From: Trichopria drosophilae | Taxonomy: Eukaryota; Arthropoda; Insecta; Hymenoptera; Diapriidae | DNA: 64,000 nt | Reading direction: 5' to 3' | Assembly: GCA_030407085.1 (NCBI GenBank) | Contig: CM059584.1 | Coordinates: 88,896,001-88,960,000, forward strand | In this document: positions 1-11,331 of the stretch, in pieces | Position numbering within the stretch: position 1 is the first letter of the stretch | Layout: every line of letters begins with the position of its first letter | Made by a program: the position numbers and the translations under genes | The notes under the pieces: generated by a model | Told to the model about the DNA's origin: nothing | Database searches by the model: none | What the model saw: the letters and a program-made list of their open reading frames with translations, nothing else

Positions 1-1392
1 TGTTTTTATGTTCTCTAATGCGATCTTTCAATAATCTGCCTGTTTGACCAATATATACTTTATCGCAAAATTTACATGGGATTAAACATACCACACCACT
101 CTTTTTCCTCTTCTCCAGTTTATCTTTAAAAGGCTTAATTTTTCCAACATTAGTGTTATATGGTTTATGTACAACCCTCGCTAGAGTTTCACTTAAGCCT
201 TTAATATAAGGTACACTCGTTGTTTTTTTATAATCATTATTTCTGGAGTTTTGAAATGACTGATGGGTATTGTACAATAGATGAACTCTTTTTTTGATGC
301 ATTCACATACTAAATCCTTGGGATAACCGTTATCTCTAAGTATATCCTTAACAATATTGAGATTTTTCTCTCTGAATCGAATCTCAGACAATTTTGTCGC
401 TCGATCAATCAGTCCGTAAATTACGCTGATTTTGTAATTAATCGGATGCGAAGATTCAAAGTGAAGATACCTTCCAGACCATGTATTTTTATGGTACCAG
501 TCTGTGTCAATAGACCCGTCATTATTTCTAATAAGAAGTAGATCTAAAAAACTAATTTTACAATTGGTTTCATTCTCGATGGTAAATTTAATTCTGTTAT
601 TAAAACCATGTAATTTATGTTGAGAATTGAATATATTTAAAACATATTCTTCTTTGTCAACCGGAATAGCTGTGATGATATCGTCAACATACCTTTTAAA
701 AAAAGGTAGTTCAAAATTAAGTTTTTTAATTAAAATATTTTCAAGGTATTCCATCAAAATATTTGCTTCCACTGGTGATAATGGAGAACCCATAGGTACC
801 CCGTACACCTGTTTGTAGAATCTACTTTGAAAGGAGAAAAAAGTGGACGATAAGACAAATTTTAACCCCTCACAAAAATCCATTTTTGGAATACTTGTAA
901 AAAGTGTAATTTCATCCCATCTTTTATTGATGATAAACATTATTAAATCAATCAGACATTTGTAAAAAGAGATACTACATCTAGTGATACTAATTTAAAA
1001 TTTGAAGGAATCGTAACTTCTTTAATTTTGTTTCTTATATCCCATGAATCATTAATAAAATATGGTGTCTTACCCACAATATTGTTCAAAATCCTTGATA
1101 AGAATTTTGCCAACTTATACGCGGGTGAATTAATATTCGAGATAATAATTCTAAATGGGAGATTTGGTTTGTGTGTTTTTGGTAACCCGTATGCTCTTGG
1201 TATAACACTATTGTGTGTTTTCAGGTATCTGGCTGTACCATTTGAGATAAAATCCAAATCTTCCCATTTTCTAATTAAAGAGTTTACTTTATTTTGATTG
1301 GTACACGTATATTCAAATTTAGAGACAGCATATGTATTACGATCTTCTAATAATTTGTTCATTTCTTCCAGATAAAATTGTACATAAACCAT
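1..1392 (-). pseudogene. Penelope-like element: reverse transcriptase and GIY-YIG start, 5'-truncated
   Basis: Read on the minus strand this encodes the single Penelope ORF, which primes reverse transcription at DNA ends or nicks in the nucleus. The N-terminal RT part (1392-952) has the family signature PRAYGLPKTHK. Further on are GVPMGSPLSPV (about 820-770) and the catalytic box YVDDI (about 690-675), so the RT active-site residues are present. A frameshift lies near 947-955, where a TGA follows SLFTNV and the frame resumes at LIDLIMFIINKRW. The GIY-YIG endonuclease begins near 110 (VCLIPCKFCDKVYIGQTGR) and runs off the window start. The 5' end is missing beyond 1392, where a second copy abuts in opposite orientation. 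RT and nuclease identity are secure; the copy is non-autonomous. Confidence 0.88.
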
Positions 1393-1650
1393 ATAACACT
1401 AATGTTGGAAAAATTAAGCCTTTTAAAGATAAACTGGAGAAGATGAAAAAGAGTGGTGTGGTATATTTAATCCCATGTAAATTTTGCGATAAAGTATATG
1501 TTGGCCAAACAGGCAGATTATTGAAAGATCGCATTAGAGAACATATAAACAACATTTTTGAAGATCCAGAAAAATATACGGGATTAACACTACATCGCAT
1601 AGACATGAGATCTCCTTTTTACCGGATTCTTACACACCTTTATTAAAATT
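1378..1650 (+). pseudogene. Second Penelope fragment: GIY-YIG endonuclease
   Basis: The plus strand encodes the linker and GIY-YIG endonuclease of the same Penelope family: VVYLIPCKFCDKVYVGQTGRL with the following DRIREH helix. GIY-YIG is the endonuclease that accompanies the RT in this class. Positions 1378-1547 are nearly identical to the reverse complement of 1-174, so two copies of one element meet head to head, sharing TTGTAC at the junction. The frame stays open to a stop near 1646, but the last dozen residues after HRID do not look like the usual C-terminus. Everything upstream of the linker (the RT) is absent from this copy. Confidence 0.85.
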
Positions 1651-2469
1651 AAAATAAAAACGTATTTTTCAAAATCAAAATTTATATTCGAAAGCTAGAA
1701 TTTAGTAGAAGGTGGTCATTCGTTACATTAAATTCCTTGGAATTAATTTATTATAGTTTAGCTCTTACGAATCATAATAACCGTTTAACACGATAATATT
1801 CAGTCTTTATTCAAACGTATACCTTGTAACATATATTGTTCAGGTAAAAGTGAAAAATGTCACAAGTGCTATTCGTCCGTTTTATTAATTATTGTTTCTT
1901 TTTGTGTTAATCATAGTAAGTTTTTATAATAATATAATTTTTAGACAAAAAATTTGTTCTCAATAGAAGTTTTGTTTTTATTTTTGTGTTATTAAATCTT
2001 TTTAATGTGTTTTATAGTTTGTCAATTGAATGCTTGTCGATTTTTGCCGGAACATGGCATATGTTTTTTTCAAATACAACACAAAAAAACCTATATGTGT
2101 ATGAATCTGACACATGTCAGCAACAATTCTGAGTTTATCAGGTATGAATAACGGGTTTTTCAACATTTATTTATTAACGTATACATTAAAATATTTTTTT
2201 ATATATAATTATTGTTTAATTATTAAATTTATGGTTGGTTGGGTGGGTACGTTCGAAATTAAAAAACTTCTATAATATTTTATTCTTTTTCTTTTTTATA
2301 GATTATTTTCAGTCCTCATAAGACTAATTATAGATTTTATACAATGTGACATTTTCCAATTTCTGCCTATTTTTCGACCTTCGGTAAGACCTAATATGTA
2401 ATCGAAAATTCTAGAATAATTCATTCTTGTTAAAATTATTTTTGTAATTGTTTATAATTTTTTTTGAAT
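1651..2469. other. AT-rich stretch, probable Penelope 3' region
   Basis: No open frame of note. It lies directly downstream of the plus-strand GIY-YIG fragment and upstream of the hammerhead-like motif, so it is probably Penelope 3' non-coding sequence or pLTR. That assignment is by position only. Confidence 0.35.
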
Positions 2470-2535
2470 TTTAGTAATAAATTCTGATGAGGGCCTGTAT
2501 CAATGGCCGAAACGTATATATATGTATAATCTTTC
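2470..2535 (+). ncRNA. Candidate hammerhead ribozyme of the Penelope type
   Basis: The core CTGATGA (2484-2490) is followed by a stem-II candidate GGGCC...GGCC closing directly on GAAAC (2509-2513). This is the order required of a hammerhead (CUGAUGA, stem II, GAAA). A very short stem III (AC/GU) and cleavage near 2516 would fit the minimal hammerheads known in Penelope-like elements. It is on the same strand as, and about 0.9 kb downstream of, the GIY-YIG fragment. One G bulges in stem II, and stem I looks weak and A/T-rich by eye. Activity is not shown. Confidence 0.6.
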
Positions 2536-2539
2536 TTCC

Positions 2540-4115
2540 TTAATTAAGTTTGTTCCCATTAATTAATTGAATTTAACCACCTTGACAATATGAAGTCCAC
2601 GTATCTCTCTCTGTAGTTTTTATTGTATTAGCTGAAATGCGCGCATCAGGGGATCCGGTCGGCGATTATAGTAGTAGAGGAGCGCAATTGGGGATTTTGG
2701 GTTTTACTCGAGCGCGTCTGAATAATATATAGGGGAAAGCTTGCACCCTAATGAGTACCTTATGCAAATATTAAACCTCCATATAGAGCCCGGGGTCCCG
2801 GGGAGCCCGACAGATTAGTAAAGAAAATCGATTACTCGAAAAACTCGATCGCACATTTCAAGATGATTTCAGCGTGACGAAAAGAAATGAGCCATAAAGT
2901 TGCAAAAAAAAATCGAAACCTGGATTTACAGAAGTTCGGATAAATTCTTTTTATTTTGAAGGAAATTAATCTAGAATAAAAATTGTAGACTTTAGAGAAA
3001 ATTTCTTTAGAACAAAAGTGTCTCAGAGTTGCTTAGATAATACACACAATTTTTTCAGATTTTTTAAATTACATTTTTTGAAAATTTTGATTTTTTAAAT
3101 TTTGAAGAAATAAAAACTGCATTAATAAATTCTGAAAAAATTTGAGGCTATCCATTGACTCATTCTAAAACATTATTGTTCATAGAAAAATTGTCTCTAG
3201 AGTCTACAGATAAAAAGAAAATTATGAAAGCTGTGGCAGATGCAGTTTTATGCATCCCACAAAAAGATGCAATCCTTAACAAAAATGCATTTAAAAAATT
3301 TAATGCATCATACACATAGTCGAATGTCCATAAGAATAAGTATTTCATAAAAAACTAAGCATTTTTGTGAAATTCAGAATTTGTAATAAAGCATATACTA
3401 TTTCGCATTGAATACTTATGCCGAAGCACGAAAATGAGAAGCGATCTAAAATTAGATTATTTAAATGCCGCAATATTTACAGAATTCCAGGAATTCGAGT
3501 ATTTCAATTAAATGTACAATTTCGAATTCGTAACGATAATTATAAAGAGAAAAGAAAGTGTCTTTTTTATTAGAGAACGGAAGAGGAAAATGCGATTCCA
3601 ATACGACCTACGGTTAACAGAGTCCATGGGTCACCATACAGGACAAAAGGAACTTATAGTTTTAGTACCCTAAAAAAAGAGGCATATTTTTATGACTGCA
3701 ACTATATAGTTCCAATGCACGATAAGGAGGCTATATATGATAAGACGTAGATCGTTAACACCCGAACACAATAAAAAATATGGGAAGTTTCAAAAAATAG
3801 GCAAAATTCAGTCGAAACCGTTACGAAACTGAAATACAGATAATCTAACGGTTTGTTAAGTAAGAATACAAAAAATGTATTAAAATTAAAAGATAATTAA
3901 CTAGAATAGTACGTTTTTTAGCCCAGTTGAAAGTAAATGGCTAAAATTACAGAAAAACAAGCTTAGACAAATATGACAAATATAAGTGAGTAATTTACCG
4001 TTAATTATGTAAATTCCGCGCAAAAAGTCAAAAATTTATTTTAGTAATTTTTAAGAGCAACCTGAATATGCATTTTTTGAGTATTTTTTTTTATAGTGCA
4101 CTTAATCACTTGCCC
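2540..4115. other. Non-coding stretch, nothing recognised
   Basis: AT-rich DNA with a short GC-richer patch at about 2640-2820. Only short shadow frames occur. I see no RNA gene or family signature. Confidence 0.4.
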
Positions 4116-4159
4116 TTCTCGCGGGAGATCGTCCAGTTGCAAGCAAACGCCTAAGCAAT

Positions 4160-4205
4160 CAACCATATAAATTCGGGGCGATTCGGACATGCATCATCAC
4201 TGTCA
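4160..4205 (+). promoter_or_regulatory. TATA box with initiator-like spacing
   Basis: TATAAA at 4166-4171 is followed about 30 bases later by CATCACT (about 4194-4200), close to the arthropod initiator. A second TATAAAT occurs at 4811-4817. Either could belong to an LTR or a small unrecognised transcription unit. The 96-codon frame at 4285-4575 downstream of the first resembles nothing I know. Confidence 0.25.
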
Positions 4206-5320
4206 CTCGGGTCTTCAGAGCATAACGATGAAGAACCTTTACAGCTTCCAAGGGCATTGACCTCCAGAGACAGAGGGAAAAATTTTGGTCAACTCAGATA
4301 CCAGAGATTCAAATAGCATCGGAAAGAGGATAGACGAGTCTGGAGCAGGTTGGAAGCCAAACAACATCAGCAACTGTGGGAAGCTGCGCTGGACCAGCAC
4401 AGAAGAACCATCTGCAAAGAAAATTAATCAGCTCTTTTCAGGGCTACCTAATCTCAAACATTTTTCACAGCCTCCAAGCAGCCAGTCTGCAACCCTTGTA
4501 GCACTAACGTACCTTCTCCTTCGTCTGGGCAGCGAGAACACTAATGTAACAATCGCCAGGGTACCAGTAGATTAAGGAAGTAACATCATTCGGCTTTTGC
4601 CGCCTGTAAGGTAGGCAACCGAATTCACAGTCACGAAAGTATCCCCACTGGATAGTAGAAACCGAATATCCAGGAAGCAGAAGAAACCGAAGTACCTTCG
4701 CTCACGTTTCGCCGCTCGAGCAGTAGGCGACGTGCTCTTCTTCACTATTCCTCTCATCCACCTGATAGGTGCTACACCGTTTTTTTTTTCAGGTGCGTTT
4801 CATCTTTTAGTATAAATGGTGCTGCCGCGAGCTTTTCAAGGCCCCTCGCGTGCGGACCCAGAGCGTATTCGTAAATGCCGCGAATCTTCAGTAGAAAAAA
4901 ATGCTGACTTCAATTATTTATGTAATTCGACGTTCACTCGTCCTGCGGTCACTCCATGTCGCGCCGGTTGTTTAATCTGTAAAAAAGCGTAATCAGACGC
5001 ATACATTTCTGCCAAGAAATATTAATCAAATTCGTTATAACTAATCCAAGATAACTCTTATAAAGTTTACTTAATTTTTTAAGTTTAATAAATTTTGTTA
5101 TATACCGTTTAATTGTGTTACATTTTATTGCTAAAGTTAAGTTTCGTCAGAGGTCGAGCAACGTAACGAGAAAGTTGCTTCTGCTGTTGAATATTCTGAA
5201 AGATATTTTTTTGGGCTGCATCAAATTAAAATCCTTTTTTTCTTTTTACCATATATACTAAATGTAATAAATGTTATACAGAAATTAGGAAGGGTAATTC
5301 AGTCACCTCGATATTTGTTG
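4206..5320. other. Unrecognised sequence, possibly a retroelement remnant
   Basis: Mixed-composition DNA. It contains one plus frame of 96 codons (4285-4575), weakly Ser/Asn-rich with no domain I recognise, then AT-rich DNA. A solo LTR is possible because of the two TATA boxes, but I could not define matching ends. Confidence 0.25.
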
Positions 5321-5324
5321 ACCG

Positions 5325-6400
5325 AGCCTTACCCGCCTGAAGGCTCTAAGGCTCGGGCCATGGCGCGGAGCCGGAATACGCCTGGACCAACGCAAAACCT
5401 CTTCTTCCGATAGTCCCTTCCAATCTCTCTAAAAACGGCAAAACTTCTCGAGCTCCTCGGTGAGGAGGAGACCTTTCTAATCCCTACGACACTCTGCAGT
5501 GTCGCACCCGAGTTGCATTGCAACTCACTCATCGGAGCAAGCGAGTCCTTTCAGACCAGGAGAGAGTCCTTCCAGTGCTACAGAATGTTCTTAGCCCAGC
5601 TTGCAGGCTTTTGAAACCATTACCCGCGCGAGTCCAGAACCAATGGCAGAGAGGGTCCCCCCAATTGTTCCGCCCTTGGAACAGCCTCCACGAGTATCAT
5701 TTAATATGACCTGGTGAGACATTGCGAGGACTGGCCATGATTCAAAGCCCTCTACCAGTTGAGTACTTGCCTACACGGGATTGCTCGCCCAGATCGGTGG
5801 AATGCGAGGTCGCCAGTTCCCGACAGACCGAAGCCCTCCCCTGCATACTAGAACCGTGCGCCCGCTAGGCGGGACGCCACTCATGTCTCTAATTGGGCAG
5901 TGCGCTACCATGGACCTCTACCGTGTCAGATGTGCGGTGTCAGACCCCCTACCCAGAGTCTTCTGCCGCTCGGATCTACTAGCCCCGCTTGCGCGGGGTA
6001 ACTCAGCGAGTGCAACCGGAGCCACTTGGCTCGGGTCCCTCGGGGCTGACCATGTGTCCGTAGCCTGCAGACCAGCGCGGTGGGTAGCCCAACACCTTCC
6101 GACCGACTTCCTAACGTTGTCTAGGGCAACTCGGTAGGCGACTGACTATCCCTTAGAGGGGGCAGGGTGCCGGCAGGTTCGCTTCCTTCTCCTTCCCTGA
6201 GGTGCGATGCAGCCTCGGTTCCCCGATCCGGGATCCTCGGCCGCCCATCTCAACAGACCCCGCTTACGCGGGGGTATCTTACAACGGTCGCAGCTGAAGC
6301 CACTTGCCTCGGGTCCCTCGAAGCCGACCACGTCAATGTAGCCTGCCGTCCAGAGTGGTGGGTCGCCCAGCACTTTCCAACAGACTCCCTGAGGATATTA
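5325..6400. repeat. GC-rich block with a diverged about 270-bp duplication
   Basis: A sharply GC-rich island in AT-rich surroundings. About 5929-6130 and about 6199-6400 are diverged copies of one unit. Both contain CCCCGCTT(G/A)CGCGGGG, then GCCACTTG(G/C)CTCGGGTCCCTCG, GCCTGC and a terminal AGTGGTGGGT-like segment, offset by about 270 bp. Long frames in this block come from GC content and are not convincing. It could be the 5' UTR or promoter of a retroelement; the family is not recognised. Confidence 0.55.
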
Positions 6401-6414
6401 GGAAGAGTAAGAAA

Positions 6415-7990
6415 CCTTTTCGTAAAATTTCTGCAAATTAAAAACAATTTAATGCAAATTATTCAAAATCTTCCTGAAAAGGATCAAGAACAAATTGCCA
6501 TCAGTATTATAAATAAAAAAATGAAAGTTAATTCTGAGGGTACTGATGGAAAGTTTGTTAACAAGACATTGACTTTATCTTACACGAATGGTCAGAAATT
6601 GAGACTTAATGTTAATCCTCGTGAAAAGGAAGAACATTCGTTCAGTGAAGAAAATTTGGATAATTTTCGAGTCAATACAGGAGTTTCGACGATTCAAATG
6701 AAAAAAATCATTAATTTTATAAGAACTAATGTAGGAAGGATGTCAATTCCAGTCAGTTATCAGAAACATATGTGATATAAATCAAAAGTACTGCACGGCA
6801 TATATAAAAAAGGTACATATAAATTTGATTGTGAAAATAATACATGAAAACAACGAAGGTCGGTTGTTTAAGCAAACGCAGAAGAACTTTTAAAAAACGA
6901 AATTTGAATGCAAATGTTTTGATTAAAGTCATGGCTGATGGAGGTCAAGGTTTTTTCAAAATCATTGTAACCGTATTTCCGGAATACTACTCACATATAT
7001 CGCACTCACCAAACAACGAATCAAGTCAAAATTTTACTTTTGAAACTTTATTCTGAAAGTGGCAGTGTCAGTGAGAAAGGCAAACTTTCTAGTGTACACA
7101 GATTAATATTATTATGTGCCGTTCTTCAGATTAAGGAATCTTATGATAATATTAAACTGTTAGTTGACCTGACAAAGATCAATGATATTTCTTTCAAATT
7201 CCTTGCAGATTTCAAATTTTTGCTCATTATAAATGGGTAACAAATAGCTAGACCAACATTTCCTTGGCGTAGTGCTTTATTTCCTTAGATAAGCTGAGAA
7301 GTGATGCAAATTCCGATAATCAAATCAATGTGGAGTCGCAAGCAAGCTCATCAAATCATTGTTCACATTAGAAATCTGACTATGATTAAGTTTGTCTCGC
7401 AGGGAAAAATAAAAAATATAGCAAACAATGCCATACTACTATTAATTTCCCTCTATTACAATAAGATGGCGATATATATGTCTTGCAAAAATGCGTCATC
7501 CCCGAATTACATATACCGCAAAGTTTTGTTAACCATTTATTTTTGAGAGGCTTAGTACCTTTACTAGGCCGAGAAAAAGCTTTGTTGTGGCTAGCGAAAT
7601 TATCCCACGTTTCAAAAAACTACCACGGTGAAGCTTTCGAAGGCGAAGCCTGTCGATATTTAGTGAAGGAAGCTGATAAACTGGATGACTCTCAGTTATA
7701 CAAAGATGTAGGGTTTTCTAAATTGTACCCAACATAACAGCATTTAAAGCAATGGCTAGCATTGTTAAATGTAGCTTTACTTCGGGTAAAGTTGGATCGT
7801 CATTAGATAAATACATGAATGAATTGCGCAAAGCTCTGAAGAGTATTGATAATTTATCTCAAACGCTAAAGATTCACATCATTAATGAGCTTGAAGACCT
7901 TGAAGAAAGTCTGAAATTCATAGAAAAAATAATGGTTTTGGTTATTGGTCTTAGCAAAGCGGAGAAACTGTCCATCAAGATTTTCTGAAA
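6415..7990 (+). pseudogene. Decayed TE-like or multicopy gene of unknown function
   Basis: Coding-like segments follow each other on the plus strand in changing frames: 6415-6775, 6844-7056, 7040-7240, 7301-7546, 7483-7737 and 7752-7988. Two pieces look conserved: VMADGGQGFFK (about 6930-6965) and a segment with LVPLLGREKALLWL, followed by YHGEAFEGEACRYLVKEADKL (about 7550-7680). From memory, similar strings occur in repeated uncharacterised arthropod and cnidarian proteins, but I cannot name the family. At least four frameshifts and several stops make it non-functional. It starts just after the GC-rich block, which might be its 5' region. Confidence 0.5.
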
Positions 7991-8030
7991 TACTGGGGAC
8001 GTTATAAACTCAAAGATCTTAATAGTTACA

Positions 8031-8954
8031 TCATATCCTTCGAGGTTTCTGAAAGCAGCTGTTGAGTTTAAATCTCTTCAAGTTTAACTTTTTATGTATA
8101 TTAAAAGAGTTAAAAAAATAGTCTGACCCAAGATTGACATAGAGTGGCGAGCCTAGGACCGACCTCAGCTGTGTAAGCCAGTGCATTGTCGAATCGCCAT
8201 TGCCTTTATAACTGAGCTCATAGAGCCTAGTTAATCCAAAACGCGATAAACCGTTCGATGGTTGCCGCAAATACTTGAGCACTAGATTTAACGCTCTACG
8301 CACTATTTCGACCAATACTGGATAACGCCCCAATTCGAGTCGCAAAAGGTAGGGTCGACTTAGGGAGCTTAAGCCATTTTTTTTAAAACTCGACCTATAC
8401 AGATTCTAGAGAATGTAGGCTATAGCACGGTAGTTCTCGGGATGGAAACGGCCACCCTTTTTGAAGAGCATCAAGAGATCAGCCTACATCTACCTCTCAG
8501 GTGGCAGCTCTTTAGTTAAAATGAAGTTAAAAAGATCCAAAACATAGGAAAACCACTCAACCGTGAGTAACTTCCGCGATTCTACCGGGATACCGTCCGG
8601 ACCTACAGCATTACCCGACTTTAATCTCTTCATGTTTTCCATCAGCTCCCGCAGTAGAATAGGGCCGTCAAGATCCTTATCAAGAGCCCCATAGAATGGC
8701 ATCGATGGCTTCGAAGGGTAGACGAGCCTCAAGTGACCGGCCCAGGCCGTCAGAGACACAGGTCAAGTCCGCCTATGCCTCCGAACTTCCGACCAGAAAC
8801 CATTGGGGTCTCTTACCCCGGCGAAGGCATCTGCTATACGCGAAGCATGGTGTTTTCTAGCTAATACCGTTGTATGATTGAAAGTCTTCGTGGCAGCAAG
8901 GTAAGAAAGTTCGAAAGAGTTCTCGTGAACGAGGATATAGAACGCTTTAGACAA
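8031..8954 (-). pseudogene. Non-LTR retrotransposon ORF2 with internal deletion of the RT palm
   Basis: Minus-strand pieces of one LINE ORF2, which would nick target DNA and reverse-transcribe its own RNA. 8954-8763 is the linker before the RT (KHHASRIADAFAGVRDP-type). 8759-8490 is the RT fingers, with the hallmark LKSGNAVGPDGIPVE. 8345-8031 is the C-terminal domain (LELGRYPVLVEIVRRALNLV). The catalytic palm with its Y-x-DD box should lie between the second and third pieces, but only about 140 bases separate them. Most of the RT core is therefore deleted. A CR1/Jockey-like clade is likely; the exact clade is not resolved. Confidence 0.75.
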
Positions 8955-8959
8955 GTGCT

Positions 8960-9115
8960 TATACCTCCGAAAGAATTATAAGATTTTACTGTGCCATCCT
9001 GGATGAGAACGCTGAGAAGACCCGAACAAAAAGTGTCGAAAGATGGGCTTTGCGCGGCGTGATCGAAAAACAGTACATAGGGATCTGACTGTATGTTTCT
9101 CCAATCGATGCTGGA
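8960..9115 (-). other. Probable upstream remainder of the LINE
   Basis: Short, mixed-composition DNA upstream (minus sense) of the LINE fragment. Probably eroded ORF2 sequence; no motif is readable. Confidence 0.25.
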
Positions 9116-9116
9116 A

Positions 9117-9583
9117 ATGCACTCTTGTTTAGATAATATAAATCCTTCAATTCATGAAGAAATAATTAATTGGTCAAAATTAATGCAAACCATATATAAT
9201 GACCGCAGGAAAAATAATTACAATATATTTGTGGTAAATATCGGGATATTGTCAAATTAAAAAAATAATAATATTAATATTTAAGTAAATCTGAACCTAG
9301 ATTTGGTTCTAATAAAAAAAAAACGTGTAAACGGCAGAAAAAAATGTTTGTTTGCTACCTTCCATTGCTTGTGTGATATCTATTGCCTTATATAATGTAA
9401 AAAATTACTTTGTTAACGAAAAAACTTCATCAAAATACAGTGTTCCCTACTTACAAACATACATTTCGTCCCAGATTTGACCTAGGTTTACCACAAATAC
9501 ATTGTAATTATTTCTTTTACGTTAAATATAGTTTGCATTGATTTGCAACAAATTTATTATTTCAAACAAGAGCACTATTGGAC
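9117..9583. repeat. Foldback or MITE-like element with long inverted repeats
   Basis: 9178-9240 and 9485-9546 are inverted copies of about 62 bases (AATGCAAAC...AATAATTACAAT(A/G)TATTTGTGGTAAA). The pairing continues outward through GAAATAATTAATT-like sequence to CTCTTGTTT at about 9122 and its complement near 9577. The left arm carries about 22 extra bases. The loop (9241-9484) has no coding capacity. Target duplications were not resolved. This is the structure of a non-autonomous DNA transposon. Confidence 0.7.
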
Positions 9584-9869
9584 GTATATAAGAATTCACA
9601 ATATCTAATATATATTCAACTTCAGAAATTTCGGAGGAAGTTAATAACCCAGCATTCGGAATTGTATTGAAATGTATTGACTTGGATTCATTTTTTCGTT
9701 ATTGAATACGCTATTTGAACTTTTCGTCTACATTCGAATGCAAAAATACTTTACTAATATTTTAATACAACGATATCAATCGAAATGAATGCAAATGAAT
9801 ACATAAATAATAATGTTGCAAAAAGTACTAAAAATACGAATACAATTTAATCCATGAGCGTGATTGGAA

Positions 9870-10755
9870 ATATGTTGTATTAGTACATTGTAATGCCGTT
9901 TTCCGGTATTACTTATTCGGCGTTTTACCGCCGTCGTCTCGGGGCCGGCTACCGCCTCAGGTGGAGACTTTAACGTCTTCGTGGACGTTGCGCCAGGTAG
10001 AGGCCCGACGACGTCGTTCGCCCGTCCGGACTATTAATTGCCCGAGCCCGGCTGACTCGGGGTCTTTTCGCGACCCGCACTCGCACTCACGAGAGCAAGA
10101 GATCTCGTCCCAGAGGGGGACGATTTCTCGCCTCCTTCCGCGCCTGAAAAGGGGCTCGAAAACTCGCGGGGATTGCCGCACACTGCAATCCGTCTTTTTA
10201 CCGTCGGTAGGACCGGATGCATGCAAGGGAGGGTGGTTGCATAGAATGACGTCTTGATTTAATCAAAAAACTAATACTTATTATTTCTTCCAAAAAAAGG
10301 AATCGGCTCGAGGCCACTTACAATTGTCTCTCCGGACAGGAGTGGCTCTTCGTGCCCGTCACCTCGCACGGTCTTGACAAAGAGACGAAGGGCGGCTTTT
10401 GCAGGCCCTGGGGTCGTCTTGTAAATCGACCCGCTCGTACTCGCTCCAAAAACCGAATTCTCACGAAACGAAACTCTCCAAAACTCGCACTCGAACTTAA
10501 CAAAAAAATCGGCCGCACTTGTTCTATTCGATGCCTCGGCACTGACGTTCGAGACCAGCCTGACTTCTGGACGTCTCGTTATCGCGCTCTGCGACCGCCG
10601 CGTCAAGTCGTCTCGTGGGCCTTTTCTAAAGCTCGTCGCTTCTTACCGATCACTCTGTCGGTATATTACCGTCCACTCAGGCGGTATTTTATCGTCTTAG
10701 TGTAGAGCTCTGAGGTTACGAGAGGAGTATTGTAACCGGCATGTTACAACATATG
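9870..10755. mobile_element. GC-rich island bounded by short inverted ATATGTTGTA
   Basis: About 850 bases of GC-rich sequence lie between AT-rich flanks. ATATGTTGTA at 9870-9879 is matched in inverse near 10744-10754. Inside both ends are TGTAATGCCG-like and CCGGCATGTTACA-like sequences plus repeated CGGTAT(A)TTACCG-type words. The frames inside are composition artefacts on both strands. A non-autonomous element or solo LTR is possible; I cannot assign it. Confidence 0.35.
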
Positions 10756-11330
10756 AATCCATTTATAATTCAATAGAAAAAGGCAAAAGTCATGAATCCA
10801 TCTAAATACAAGTGAACATTGAAATAATACTTTTTCAATACAATCGAATTTTCAAATAATAACAGTTAATTACCAGAATTAATAAATCCATTGCAATACA
10901 TAAGTTAGCAAAATAATGCCTGTTTTAATCCAAATGAATCTAAAATAAATCAATACAAAAAATTTCTTCTGATGTCCGAGTAAACTTTTTGTAAGTGTAA
11001 TAGCAATGTTCATTTATTTGTAACCAATGTACAATGAGATAGTTTTGTTGATAAAATAAATATATTGTTTTCAAAATCACGCAATATCTCGTAGACGATA
11101 TGAGGTGAGGCGTTCTGGACAATTTTGGCTTTATAGTGACATTTCTTTTTTAATATTGAAACTCATTAAGTGAGCGCATTTGAATTTTGTTATTAAACTA
11201 TTCAAGAATGAATATCGGTACCTAGTTTCATGTAAAGATGCAGTAATATTTAATAGAATGGTAATAAGTGCGGAGAGTTAAAATGGCCCATTGCCTAAAA
11301 TGGGCTCGAGACGGGGCGAGATGAGCACTG
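10756..11330. other. AT-rich spacer
   Basis: No coding or repeat structure recognised beyond A/T-rich low complexity. Confidence 0.4.
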
Positions 11331-11331
11331 C

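Noticed and set aside
5325..6400. Long frames on both strands (for example 5781-6137 and 6167-6400)
   Set aside because: High GC reduces stop codons; no domain, and the two repeats disagree in frame.
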